The notes beneath the pieces were generated by a model. It had not been told where the DNA came from. It did no database searches and saw only the letters and a program-made list of their open reading frames with translations. 64,000 bases of DNA from Rubrobacter_D sp963840835 (lineage in GTDB: Bacteria > Actinomycetota > Rubrobacteria > Rubrobacterales > Rubrobacteraceae). Where the stretch lies: assembly GCA_963840835.1 (NCBI GenBank), contig CAWJAM010000006.1:372001-436000 (forward strand), read 5' to 3'. Shown one piece after another: positions 25,366 through 33,304 of the stretch (its first letter is position 1; the number at the start of each line of letters is the position of its first letter). A program made the translations under genes and the position numbers.

Positions 25366-25595
25366 CGCCCAGGCTTGGCCCACGAAATAGTCCATTTGCG
25401 TGATGCTCCGGGACCTATCTCCCGGTACAATGCCTAATCCTTTGGTTAGTGGGCCCGAAGCGGGAAGGGGGTGCACGGTGAGGCGGACAGACGTCCTCCT
25501 CCAACAATCTCCCAAGGAGTAACCTCGATCGACGCTGCTTCTGGAAAGGTAGGAAACGACCAAGAAACTTCGGGCGAGGAAAGGAACTGCTAGGG
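25366..25595. other. intergenic region with a possible promoter
   Basis: No gene is seen in these 230 bases. A CCGGGA/TCCCGG hairpin at about 25410-25428 is followed by TACAAT, which could be a -10 element for the secreted protein downstream. A T-rich or terminator structure for the exporter gene is not evident. Confidence 0.25.
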
Positions 25596-25647
25596 ATGGT
25601 GAGCAAAGGGAAACGTAAGGATAGGAAGGCGGGCGCTCCTGCTGCTC

Positions 25648-26361
25648 TTGGCGGTGGTGGTGGCGCTCGTTGCGGCCAGCGGGGCGGCGCTTGCGGTGAG
25701 CAAGGTGTGCCCGGCGGGCACCACGAAGGCCAAACCCTGCTCCGGCACCACAGCCGCCGACAAGCTGACGGGCACTGTGAAGACCGACTACATAAATGGC
25801 CTGGCGGGCAACGACGTGCAGATCGGCCGGCTGGGCAACGACTTCCTGCGGGGCTTAGGTGGGCGTGACATCCTGGTGGGCGGCACCGAGCAATTCAAGG
25901 AGCCCAGCTTCGACACGATGTTCGGCGGAGTTGGCGCGGACACCAACGTCTGGGCCCCTGGCGACGGCGACGACGATTTCTACGGCGGGGTTGGCCGCGA
26001 TGCCCAGGTCTTCGGCGTGATAGACGTCAACAAACGCAACGTGCCGACCCTGAGCGGGCCGGGGCGCGGCTACCCGTACGGGGTTCCCACGGCGGATGTC
26101 AAGGGATCGCCAGGCTTCTGCCGCCTGTTGCCGGCCCCCCAACAGAGCAAATTCGACTACCTGGCGCGTTTCTTCGTGCGGGAGACGGGGGATTTGGCCG
26201 TGACCATCCGCCTGGCCGACGTCGAGCAGGTTTTCTGCACGAGCAGAGCGGGAGGACAGACCACGTACGCGAACCTGACGCTGGCCAACCCCCGCTTCGT
26301 GAATGTAACGGATAAGAGGGTGACCGACCTCAACCGCACCGTCGCGCGGATTATCCGCTAG
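25648..26361 (+). CDS. secreted protein with RTX-like glycine/aspartate repeats
   Basis: About 237 residues. An Ala/Val-rich signal peptide ending SGAALAVSK is followed by a cysteine pair and then imperfect GGxGxD-like units (INGLAGNDVQIGRLGNDFL, RGLGGRDILVGG, FGGVGADTNVWAPGDGDDDF) of the calcium-binding kind, and a C-terminal region without motifs. TTG 25648 starts within the signal peptide. In-frame sequence upstream (RIGRRALLLLL) would complete it but meets TGA at 25600; ATG 25596 (MVSKGKRKDRK) has a good ribosome binding site but is one base out of frame. A one-base frameshift near 25630 would join them, so the N-terminus is either damaged or mis-sequenced. Confidence 0.65.
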   Translation: MAVVVALVAASGAALAVSKVCPAGTTKAKPCSGTTAADKLTGTVKTDYINGLAGNDVQIGRLGNDFLRGLGGRDILVGGTEQFKEPSFDTMFGGVGADTNVWAPGDGDDDFYGGVGRDAQVFGVIDVNKRNVPTLSGPGRGYPYGVPTADVKGSPGFCRLLPAPQQSKFDYLARFFVRETGDLAVTIRLADVEQVFCTSRAGGQTTYANLTLANPRFVNVTDKRVTDLNRTVARIIR

Positions 26362-26452
26362 AAGGAAAGGCACTCGGCAAGGGGATCGGCCGGGGACCTT
26401 CTCTTGGCCCCGGCCCTTCTCACGCCCACGACAGAGGAAAGGAGCGAGGCAG

Positions 26453-27148
26453 GTGGCCGGCGGGATGGAAGAAGAGACGCGCACCGACGCTCCGGGCGAG
26501 CGGTATTCGGCCGCCTCACCCAACCTCGGGGTCACACTCCTCCGGGTGGCCTGGCTGGCGATCGCGCTCGGCATGGCTATGGAGGGCCTACTTCTTCTGC
26601 TCGGCGCAGGGCTCGGTAAGTCTTTGGGGCTGGGGGCGATCGTCGCGAGTCTCGTCGGGAACGTTTCTTGGTCGGTGTTCGTCTGCTGCGGTCTGGCGGT
26701 CGGGACGGCCGTCGTGAAGGCGCGCGTACCGGTTATGGGCTTTCTCGGTCTCCTGGCCGCCCCCACCGCGTTAGAGGTCTCTCGCGCGCTACATAAAGGA
26801 ACGCTCGAGGCTATGTCGACCGCCGGGGGCGGGGGCGAGGTCCTTTCCCCCCTCTTGGTCGGCCTCATAAAGGCATTGGAGTACGGATGCCTGGGACTGG
26901 CGATCGCCTGGGTAAGCCAACGCCCCTGGGGAGGTGCGGCGGCACACATGGCGGTAGGGTTCTTGGTCGGCCTGGTTTTCGGGGGGACGATCGTCGCCCT
27001 CATGATGGGATCGACACCACCTCCATCGGGCGCCGAGGCCTTGACTGTAGGTGTGAACGAGGTGATCTTCCCGGTCGGTTGCTCGCTAGTCCTCTTCTCG
27101 GCGGGGGCCCTGGGCAAAAAGATGAACACCCAAGCCGACCCCAAGTAG
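26453..27148 (+). CDS. polytopic membrane protein of unknown function
   Basis: 231 residues with a polar, acidic N-terminus of about 25 residues and six or seven hydrophobic helices (for example VAWLAIALGMAMEGLLLLLG and AAAHMAVGFLVGLVFGGTIV). Glycine is abundant in the helices. No enzymatic motif is visible. GTG 26453 follows AAAGGAG at good spacing; ATG 26465 is an alternative start. It precedes the acetyltransferase gene by 26 bases on the same strand. Confidence 0.6.
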   Translation: MAGGMEEETRTDAPGERYSAASPNLGVTLLRVAWLAIALGMAMEGLLLLLGAGLGKSLGLGAIVASLVGNVSWSVFVCCGLAVGTAVVKARVPVMGFLGLLAAPTALEVSRALHKGTLEAMSTAGGGGEVLSPLLVGLIKALEYGCLGLAIAWVSQRPWGGAAAHMAVGFLVGLVFGGTIVALMMGSTPPPSGAEALTVGVNEVIFPVGCSLVLFSAGALGKKMNTQADPK

Positions 27149-27174
27149 CCTTAGAACCGGGAGGTGCTTAGTCC

Positions 27175-27660
27175 ATGCGGCCACGGATTCGGCCATTCGA
27201 CGAGCGAGACACCGAGGCGGTGGTCGGCCTCTCGCTCAGGGCGTGGGCTCCGGCCTTCGCGTCTCTCGAGCAAGTGTTGGGTTCCGAGATTTTTAGGCGA
27301 CAGCATCCGGACTGGAGGGAGGATCAACGGCGGGCGGTGGAGGAAATCTGCGCCTCGCAAGAGACGCAGGTGTGGGTTACCGAGGTGGATGCGAGCGTCG
27401 TCGGCTTCGTGGCGACCGAGGTTTTCGATGCCGAGGTGAGCATGGGACAGACCTCCATGGTGGCCGTCGACCCCGACCACCAGGGCGGCGGCATCGGGAC
27501 CGCGCTGACCGAGTTCGCGCTCGACAGGCTCAAAGACGCCGGGATGAAGGTGGCTATGGTCGAGACGGGGGGCGACCCCGGGCACGCCGCGGCGCGGCGC
27601 ACCTACGAGAAGGCCGGCTACGTCCTCCTTCCCGTAGCCAGATACTTCAAGAACCTGTAG
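27175..27660 (+). CDS. GNAT-family N-acetyltransferase
   Basis: 161 residues starting after GGGAGG. The GNAT fold is seen from IRPFDERDTEAVVGLSLRAW at the N-terminus through the acetyl-CoA-binding motif A, VAVDPDHQGGGIGTALTEFA, to the C-terminal ARRTYEKAGYVLLPVARYF with the Tyr often used as general acid. The HQGGGIG loop corresponds to Q/RxxGxG/A. The acceptor (small molecule, antibiotic or protein) cannot be told from sequence. Confidence 0.9.
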   Translation: MRPRIRPFDERDTEAVVGLSLRAWAPAFASLEQVLGSEIFRRQHPDWREDQRRAVEEICASQETQVWVTEVDASVVGFVATEVFDAEVSMGQTSMVAVDPDHQGGGIGTALTEFALDRLKDAGMKVAMVETGGDPGHAAARRTYEKAGYVLLPVARYFKNL

Positions 27661-27795
27661 CCATGAGGGGCCGCGATGCCCCGGCGAAGACCTCGCTGAA
27701 TCACTCTATCAGCCATCAGCTATCAGCAAGAACAAATAGCTGAAATGCTTGCAATGGGATTGAACCCCATTGCAAGCTGCTGCTCTGTTGTCGCT
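27661..27795. other. intergenic region with TCAGC units and a perfect 12-bp hairpin
   Basis: TCAGC recurs with 7-base spacing at 27709-27728. At 27747-27758 and 27766-27777 are perfect 12-bp inverted arms (GCTTGCAATGGG and its complement) around a 7-base loop. No T-run follows, so it may be a structural repeat or a factor-dependent terminator for the acetyltransferase gene. Confidence 0.5.
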
Positions 27796-27924
27796 ACCGA
27801 CCCCGCCTCGGCCAACGCCGATTGCGACAACGGCTGACGTGGGGTTCCGTTCCGTAGTTTACGGGGAATGAGCGACGAGCTGGCCGTACGACTTCTAGCG
27901 TGGGCACAGGATAAGGGAAACGAG
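27796..27924 (+). repeat. dispersed repeat, copy A
   Basis: About 129 bp similar to 39922-40041. Shared blocks include ACCGACC, ACGCCGAT-GCGACAACGG, GGGTTCCG, and GCACAGGATAAGGGAAACGAG (copy B has GCACAGGATAGGGGAACGAG). Neither copy encodes a recognisable protein. Both lie next to gene ends on the same strand orientation, suggesting remnants of the same mobile or duplicated sequence. Confidence 0.5.
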
Positions 27925-27958
27925 TAGAGTCGGCCCCGGACGCAGCTTGGGGGTGGCA

Positions 27959-28564
27959 TCAGGGGTAGGGCTTCTTTCGCTCGGTCAGCATGGCCACGTA
28001 CTTGGCGATGCGCCGCGCCCGCGTCTCGGGCCTCTTGGCATCCTGGATCTGGTACAGGATGGCGTACTTGTTCCTGCCGTCGAGCTCGGAGAAGAACTTA
28101 CGAGCCTGCTCGTTCTTCTCCAGCTCCCTTTGCAGGTCTTCGGGCACCTTGGCGGTGCTCGGCGAGTCGTAGGCAGCATCCCATCGGCCATCGTCCTTGG
28201 CCCGCTCGACCTCCCGCAGGCCGGAAGGCTTCATCTCGCCCGTCTCGATGAGCTTTGTGGCCTTCTCGCGGTTGACCTTCGACCACTTGCTCCTGAGCCT
28301 ACGCGGCGTGAACCGTTGCAGGTAGTAGTCCTCGTCGAACCTGCGCGCCTGGCCGTCGATCCAACCGTAGCAGAGGGCGACTTCGACGGCTTGATCGTAG
28401 GTGACGCTCTCGATACCCGATGCCTTCTTGGCGATCTTGAGCCACAGTCCCTCGGACGACGCGTGCCACCCTTCGAGGAAGGCCCTCCACGCGTCGCGGG
28501 AGGCGAACGGGACGATCGGCAGGTCCGGCTTGGCGGTGATGGTGTCCGGCGCCGGCACGCTCAT
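27959..28564 (-). CDS. YdeI/OmpD-associated-family protein
   Basis: 201 residues from ATG 28564; the frame is open upstream but the family-like sequence starts at SVPAPDTI. Characteristic segments are FASRDAWRAFLEGWHASSEG, GLWLKIAKK, VTYDQAVEVALCYGWIDGQ, RFTPRRLRSKWSKVNREKA and a basic C-terminal region of the bacteriocin-protection (DUF1905-associated YdeI) group. Proteins of this family are small and cytosolic; their biochemical role is poorly defined. It is followed upstream by the DUF2277 gene on the same strand. Confidence 0.8.
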   Translation of the reverse strand: MSVPAPDTITAKPDLPIVPFASRDAWRAFLEGWHASSEGLWLKIAKKASGIESVTYDQAVEVALCYGWIDGQARRFDEDYYLQRFTPRRLRSKWSKVNREKATKLIETGEMKPSGLREVERAKDDGRWDAAYDSPSTAKVPEDLQRELEKNEQARKFFSELDGRNKYAILYQIQDAKRPETRARRIAKYVAMLTERKKPYP

Positions 28565-28601
28565 GGGTACGTGCTGGTTGGTGAAACGACGATCGGTGTG
28601 A

Positions 28602-28871
28602 TCACCCACCGAATCGTAGGGCTGAGCGCGCTTTCGCCTTGGCCGCCTCTTCCTCCCGGTTCTTTGCCGATGCAGTGGTTTCGAGCGAGGCGAGCAGACG
28701 CTCCGAGATCTTCGCGATGTCTTCGACCGCGGAGTAGAAGGCTGCTTCATTTGTCTTGGACGGCTTGTTGAAGCCCGTTATCTTCCTCACGTACTGCAGC
28801 GAAGCGGCGTTTATCTCCTCCTCGGCTGCCGGTGGTTCGAAGTTGAAGAGCGTCTTGATGTTCCTACACAT
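28602..28871 (-). CDS. DUF2277-family protein
   Basis: 89 residues, opening MCRNIKTLFNFEPPAAEEEI and continuing ASLQYVRKITGFNKPSKTNE, the conserved core of DUF2277. Start ATG 28871 follows GGAGGA on the minus strand at eight bases. The C-terminal 25 residues are Ala/Lys-rich and variable. The function of the family is unknown; some members are annotated near DNA-binding proteins. It lies 37 bases upstream of the YdeI-type gene and could be co-transcribed. Confidence 0.85.
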   Translation of the reverse strand: MCRNIKTLFNFEPPAAEEEINAASLQYVRKITGFNKPSKTNEAAFYSAVEDIAKISERLLASLETTASAKNREEEAAKAKARSALRFGG

Positions 28872-29430
28872 AGAATTCGTCCTCCGGATCAGTTGACCAA
28901 CCGCATGACTCGTTCGTTATCGGTATGTCTTCCGTGCAACGGGCGGTGGATACGAGCCTCCATCCCATAAGTACATCTGTCCTCGTTCGTGTCGATGCTA
29001 CACGGTGCAGTCCACATCAGGCAACCGCTGAGAACCGCACATCAGTCATGTAGATGATGATACGCAAGATGTGGATTATCCACAGAGTCAGGGTTCCTGT
29101 ATTTCCCGCAAATCGTGGGGTTGCCGGCGGGGCGCGAACCCGCCACCTTCGGAGGGACGAAAGGTGATCTGGATCCAAGGGGCGGGAGAAAGAGCGTCTG
29201 CCCCTTGACGCCCAGATCAGGGCCCGGCTTGAGCTTCCGGGCAGCGCTCAGGGTAGGCGGTGACGTGAATTTAGGCGTGGTTCTCTAGCGGCACCAAGGA
29301 GGTTGTTCTCTGAGTATGTCCCGTTTCTACGAGGTTGCATAAGGAACACCCTCCGCTGCGCCCCTACCGTGCGCAGAGATAAAGTGCGATGATCCGGTTC
29401 GGGTAGCTGGCGAACGAGGAGGTCCTTCTA
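28872..29430. other. 559-bp intergenic region
   Basis: No convincing gene is present between the divergent DUF2277 and hydrolase genes. An imperfect inverted repeat (TGATCTGG...AAGGGGC at 29165-29182 against GCCCCTTG...CCAGATCA at 29199-29218) could form a hairpin. Bases 29113-29135 resemble a tRNA T-arm in reverse but lack an acceptor stem partner. The region is less GC-rich than its surroundings and presumably holds both promoters. Confidence 0.4.
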
Positions 29431-30213
29431 ATGACCGTTTACGTCTTGGTCGGCGGTGGTTGGCTCGGAGGCTGGTGTTGGCAGGAAGTCGCCCCTCGGC
29501 TCAGAGGTGAGGGTCACCACGTCTATCCGGCCACCCTCACCGGTCTGGGCGAACGGGTGCACCTAGCGAGCCCCGAAGTCGACCTCGAAACCCACATCAC
29601 CGATGTAGTCAATCTCCTAGTGTTCGAAGATCTCCACGACGTTGTGCTCTTGGGTCACAGTTACGCCGGACTTGTGGTTACGGGGGTCGCCGATCGGGTG
29701 CCCGATCGCATCTCCGAGCTGGTGTACCTGGACACCGGAGCGCTCCCCGACGGCACCGTCCTCATCGAGACGTTCCCGCCCGAAGCCAGATGGCACATCG
29801 AGAAGCAGGTGGAGGAAATGGGCGATGGGTGGCGCTTCCCCATGCCGCCACAAGAAGAGCTGGCCACCTTCGGCAGCCTGGAAGGGCTAGACGACGACCG
29901 GATAGAACTGTTGCGTTCACGCGCCGTAGACCAGCCGTTCGGAACCTTTACGCGGCCGCTGCGGTTGCACAACCCTGCCCGGGAAGCGCTGCCGAAGGTG
30001 GGTGTCCTTTGCAGCCTCTCGCTCGAAGCGGTGCAGGCGATCATAGCTAGCGGCAACCCTCTATTCCGCGAGATGGCAGGCCCGAACTGGCGGTTCGTCG
30101 AACTGCCCACGGGTCACTATCCGATGTTCTCGAGGCCAGACGATCTGGCAGCGGTGCTCCTTGACCTGCCCTCTGGGGCGTCCACGCAAGAGGACGGCGA
30201 GCGCGGCACCTGA
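29431..30213 (+). CDS. alpha/beta hydrolase (esterase-like)
   Basis: 260 residues; ATG follows GAGGAGG. The oxyanion region is VLVGGGWLGGWCW, a variant of HGxWxG in which the His is replaced by Gly. The nucleophile elbow is LLGHSYAGLVV (Ser near residue 76). The catalytic Asp may lie in YLDTGALPDGT or a later loop, and the His is in LPTGHYPMFSRPDDLA, near the C-terminus. This pattern fits the EstC/methyl-esterase-like branch. The substrate is unknown. It stands alone between divergent and convergent neighbours. Confidence 0.85.
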   Translation: MTVYVLVGGGWLGGWCWQEVAPRLRGEGHHVYPATLTGLGERVHLASPEVDLETHITDVVNLLVFEDLHDVVLLGHSYAGLVVTGVADRVPDRISELVYLDTGALPDGTVLIETFPPEARWHIEKQVEEMGDGWRFPMPPQEELATFGSLEGLDDDRIELLRSRAVDQPFGTFTRPLRLHNPAREALPKVGVLCSLSLEAVQAIIASGNPLFREMAGPNWRFVELPTGHYPMFSRPDDLAAVLLDLPSGASTQEDGERGT

Positions 30214-30306
30214 AGGTAAGCTGCGCAGTTAGCACTTCGTCGAACGCGCCGGGCGTAGCGTCCGTGCCATGGTCGACTACGTAGCGTCCGCCGACGCAAG
30301 GGGTTC

Positions 30307-31134
30307 TCACGCACGAGCCTTGCGGCCCCATACTTGGAAAGTGGGCGCCATGCTCATCAGCGTCCTGTCGTCATCGGCGAGCCTGCCCAACTCGCCGACG
30401 ACGTTATCCACCTCGGGATCGGATGCCAACCCCGCGCCAACCACCGCCTCCCTTATATGCTCCATCGTAACCTGCGTAACCAGCTTGCCCTCGCCTTCGC
30501 GGAAAGTGGGCACGACGAGCCCTACGCGCACCTCTTCCAGCCCGGCCTCAAGCGCCATCCCCAGCAGGCGCACCCCGATCGCCGCGTCCCCGCCCTCCTT
30601 GATCCTGGCAACGGCTTGGTAGAGCTCAACGAAGCGGTCGAAAGCGGCGTTGGTCGGGTAGCAGACGTGACCAGGGAAGAAGACGTCTTCGAAGACCAAG
30701 CGCCCGCCCGGCCGCGCGGCCCGTACCATCGACTCGACGGCCCGTTGCGGCCGAGGCAGGTGCGAGAGGAGGTAGCGGGCGAAGACCAGGTCGTAGGCCG
30801 ACTCCTCTACTAACTCCTCGGTGTCCAGTTTTCGGAAGGTCACCGGTAGACCTTGTTTTTCGGCCTCCTGACGCGCAAGGTGCAGGATCGACTGGTCGCG
30901 GTCGATTCCAACTACGCTGCCTTCGGCCCCGACGAGCGCGGCCATCTTCAGCGTCACATCACCGCTGCCGCACCCCACGTCCAGGCAACTCATCCCGGCC
31001 CGCAGGCCGGCCACCCTAAGCAGCGGCTCCGTGGTCGGCCATTTGACCCGGTTCAGGAGGTGCAGTCGTTCCGCTCCCGCTCGGCCTCCTCGCAGGACGT
31101 AACCCTCAGACCGCGACGAACGTCCCATCCCCAT
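30307..31134 (-). CDS. class I SAM-dependent methyltransferase
   Basis: About 275 residues from ATG 31134, which follows TGGAG; ATG 31176 is an alternative and the frame stays open to 31254, inside the adjoining repeat. Motif I is SCLDVGCGSGDVTLKMAALV, the acidic end of strand 2 is VVGIDRDQ, and the motif IV/post regions are YDLVFARYLLSHLP and ARPGGRLVFEDVFF. These are typical of UbiE/ArsM-like small-molecule methyltransferases. It resembles the gene at 38897-39754 (same GSGDV/VVG arrangement). Its 5' end lies directly at the edge of the direct repeat bounding the accessory region. Confidence 0.8.
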   Translation of the reverse strand: MGMGRSSRSEGYVLRGGRAGAERLHLLNRVKWPTTEPLLRVAGLRAGMSCLDVGCGSGDVTLKMAALVGAEGSVVGIDRDQSILHLARQEAEKQGLPVTFRKLDTEELVEESAYDLVFARYLLSHLPRPQRAVESMVRAARPGGRLVFEDVFFPGHVCYPTNAAFDRFVELYQAVARIKEGGDAAIGVRLLGMALEAGLEEVRVGLVVPTFREGEGKLVTQVTMEHIREAVVGAGLASDPEVDNVVGELGRLADDDRTLMSMAPTFQVWGRKARA

Positions 31135-31244
31135 GCTCTCCAGTCTGTTGCCATCGTATGCCTTGCCCGTAGGCATGATGCCACTCGGGCCATTCCGGTG
31201 CACGTCCCCAGCACCGGACGTAGCGAGAGGATGCTCGATAGGCC

Positions 31245-31736
31245 CGCGAGCCACCTCGTTCTGCTCGGTGTAGCCTTCGCTCGCAAGACTTCGTGCCGCC
31301 TCGAGATCAGCAAAGGTATATTTGCCTTGTGGAGCTACCTATCCATCATCTTCGGCGCGAGGAAGTGCTGCGAGAACTCTCCCACGCACCGCAGCACCTA
31401 TCCGACGCGCCGCGAGTCCGGCGAACTCCCGCTCCATCTCAGCACCCACAAAGAAGCGCTCCAGCTCTTTTGCGGCAACCCCTGAGGTCCCAGATCCACA
31501 GAAAGGGTCGAAGACCAGATCCCCCTCCCCCGTAGAGGCCAGCACGGCGCGTCTGAGGAGGCGCAGGGGCTTCTGGGTGGGGTGGCGGCCGTGGAGCTTC
31601 TCCGTCATGGGCACGGCGGGGATGCGCCAGACGGAGGAGACCTGGGAGTTGGGATCGGGGGTGTTAATGAGGTTGTAGTTGAAGGTGTGGCGGGAGCGTT
31701 TATCTTTGGAGGCCCAGATCAGGGTTTCGTGAGCAT
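31245..31736. repeat. direct repeat, left copy (bounds the accessory region)
   Basis: About 490 bp nearly identical and in the same orientation as 46727-47218, at a constant offset of 15,482 bases. Only a few differences are seen by eye (for example TGTAGCC against TGTAACC, and GGGTCG against GGATCG). It contains the 3' part of the DNA methyltransferase gene plus about 94 bases downstream of it. Confidence 0.88.
31339..31736 (-). pseudogene. truncated copy of a DNA methyltransferase gene
   Basis: Encodes the same C-terminal sequence as the intact gene at 46821-47633, including MTEKLHGRHPTQKPL and the SAM motif VFDPFCGSGTSG, but the N-terminal half with the catalytic DPPY is absent. Upstream the match ends abruptly at about 31736, where foreign sequence begins, and no start is retained apart from internal ATGs. 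It cannot make an active enzyme. Confidence 0.85.
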
Positions 31737-31801
31737 GGGCCCACGCAAGTTAAGACAACGCTGAGCTTATCCTTTCGCACCATAATCGGATCGGATGGCG
31801 A

Positions 31802-32859
31802 GTGTGTCACTCGGGAATCGGCCTTGATCGCTACCAATGTAAAAGATGCCGGCGCACCTTCAGCCAGAGGACTGGCACCGCCCTCTACCGCTTGCACAAG
31901 CCAAAAGAGCTGATGTTCATAGTCATCACTCTGTTGGCTCACGGCTGCCCTCTGCAGGCGATCTGAGCCGCCTTCGGTCTCGACGAGCGAACGGTAGCGC
32001 GCTGGGAGCGAGAGGCCGGGATGCAATGCCAGCGGGTACACGAGCACGTAGTAGAGGCCGGGGGCGTAGAGTTGGGGCAGGTTCAAGCCGACGAGTTGCG
32101 CGTGCGGGTGGTCGGCGGGGTTATGTGGCTGGCCGGGGCCCTGGCGGTCGAAAGTAGGCTGTGGTTGGGAGGGGTGGTGAGTATGAGGCGGGATCGAGAC
32201 CTGATCCGCCGACTGCTTTCTCGGGTACGCGCGTGTGGATTGGCGCGAGCGATGCTTTTATGCACCGACGGACTGGCCAGCTACCCTAAAGCGGCCATCC
32301 ACCTCTTCAGGGAACCTCTTCTAACCGGAACGGAAGGGTAGGGCGTCCTCGGCTCATCTTGCCGGAGGGAGTCATGATCGCCCAGGTCATCAAGAGGTAC
32401 GCTAAGCGCCGGGTCATCGGGGTGGTTCGGCGGGTAGTGACAGGAGCCGGCGAGGCGGTCGCGGCGCGCCTTGGAGCGACCCAAGGAGGCTCGGAAGAGG
32501 CGGTGATCAACACTGCCTACATAGAGCGCCTACAGGCCACCTTCCGCTCCCGACTTGCCGCGTTGGTTCGTCGCTCGCGGGCGCCGGTGAGGCTGAGGGA
32601 GACCTTGGAGGCGGGGATGTTCTTGATGGGCACTTGCTACAACTTCTGCTGGGAGCACAAGAGTATGCGGCGGGAGCGCGAGGGAAGCGACCCGCCGGGT
32701 GGGAAGTGGTTAGAGAGCACTCCCGCACAGGCGGCGGGACTGACAGATCATCGTTGGTCGGTCGAAGAGTTGTTGAGCTTCTGTGTGCCACCGGCCGAGA
32801 TACCCAAGTGGCGCGGGAGACGACCGAAATGGCTGGTGGAGGCAGCGCGTGCACCCTGA
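31802..32859 (+). pseudogene. degenerate zinc-ribbon DDE transposase (IS1/IS1595-like)
   Basis: Frame from about 31805 reads RYQCKRCRRTFSQRTGTALY, then RLHKPKELMFIVITLLAHGC, a TGA stop at 31964-31966, then DERTVARWEREAG, VQADELRV and LCTDGLASYPKAA. A TAG at 32339-32341 marks a one-base frameshift, after which GRPRLILPEGVMIAQVIKRY and NTAYIERLQATFRSRLAALV continue to 32859. The zinc ribbon, the first two acidic positions and the C-terminal helix are all recognisable, so the gene was complete before the stop and the frameshift. No terminal inverted repeats were found. Confidence 0.75.
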
Positions 32860-32886
32860 CCACGCTTCAATGGGGTACTACCTCCC

Positions 32887-32966
32887 GAATTCATTCGGCA
32901 TTCATTCGGAATTCATTGCCGTGGGGCAAACTTCAGAATAGACAAGAGCGCGGGACATGACATGTC
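32887..32966. promoter_or_regulatory. repeats upstream of the carboxypeptidase operon
   Basis: Tandem units of ATTCATTCGG/AATTCATT occur at about 32888-32918, and a perfect palindrome TGACATGTCA at about 32957-32966, 33 bases before the first start codon. These are candidate operator sites; no clear -35/-10 pair was found. Confidence 0.3.
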
Positions 32967-32998
32967 ATCTTTGCAGGAGGTAAAACATAGGAGCAGCG

Positions 32999-33304
32999 AT
33001 GGCAAATACACAAGACCAGGACCCTCGGTGGGTTGTACGCCTGAGGCCCACGCCGGACAGCGATTTCGACCGTCTGCTCCAAATGCCGCTTGGCCTCGAT
33101 GTGTGGGAGCGAAAGCGGGATCCCGAGGTGCTGGTCGTCGCAGCAACCGAAGGCCAGATCAGCGAGCTGGAGCGCCGCCGACTGGCGAGCGTGGAGCGGC
33201 TTTGTACGGTGGAGGAATACATCTCCGAGTTCCAGTCGCGCCCACGAGACCAACACGACGCTAAGGACACAAAGGAAAGCGACGAGGAGGAGTTACAGAG
33301 GTGA
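32999..33304 (+). CDS. small protein resembling a free carboxypeptidase propeptide
   Basis: 101 residues after GGAG. Its core FDRLLQMPLGLDVWERK, followed by VLVVAATEGQISELERR and VEEYISEF, lines up with residues 17-70 of the adjacent carboxypeptidase (LARLIDLPLGLDIWQVK, VLRAAEEQATRLRQMG, ETETHLATF). M14 enzymes are made with an N-terminal propeptide that blocks the active site, and some protease propeptides exist as separate inhibitors; the inhibitor or chaperone role is inferred. Its stop overlaps the GTG of the enzyme gene (GTGA). No signal peptide is seen. The C-terminal tail is charged and probably disordered. Confidence 0.6.
   Translation: MANTQDQDPRWVVRLRPTPDSDFDRLLQMPLGLDVWERKRDPEVLVVAATEGQISELERRRLASVERLCTVEEYISEFQSRPRDQHDAKDTKESDEEELQR

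Noticed and set aside
29113..29200. tRNA-like sequence on the minus strand
   Set aside because: A T-arm-like stem is present, but the loop (TTCGCGC) lacks the invariant A and no 5' acceptor strand or anticodon arm can be paired.
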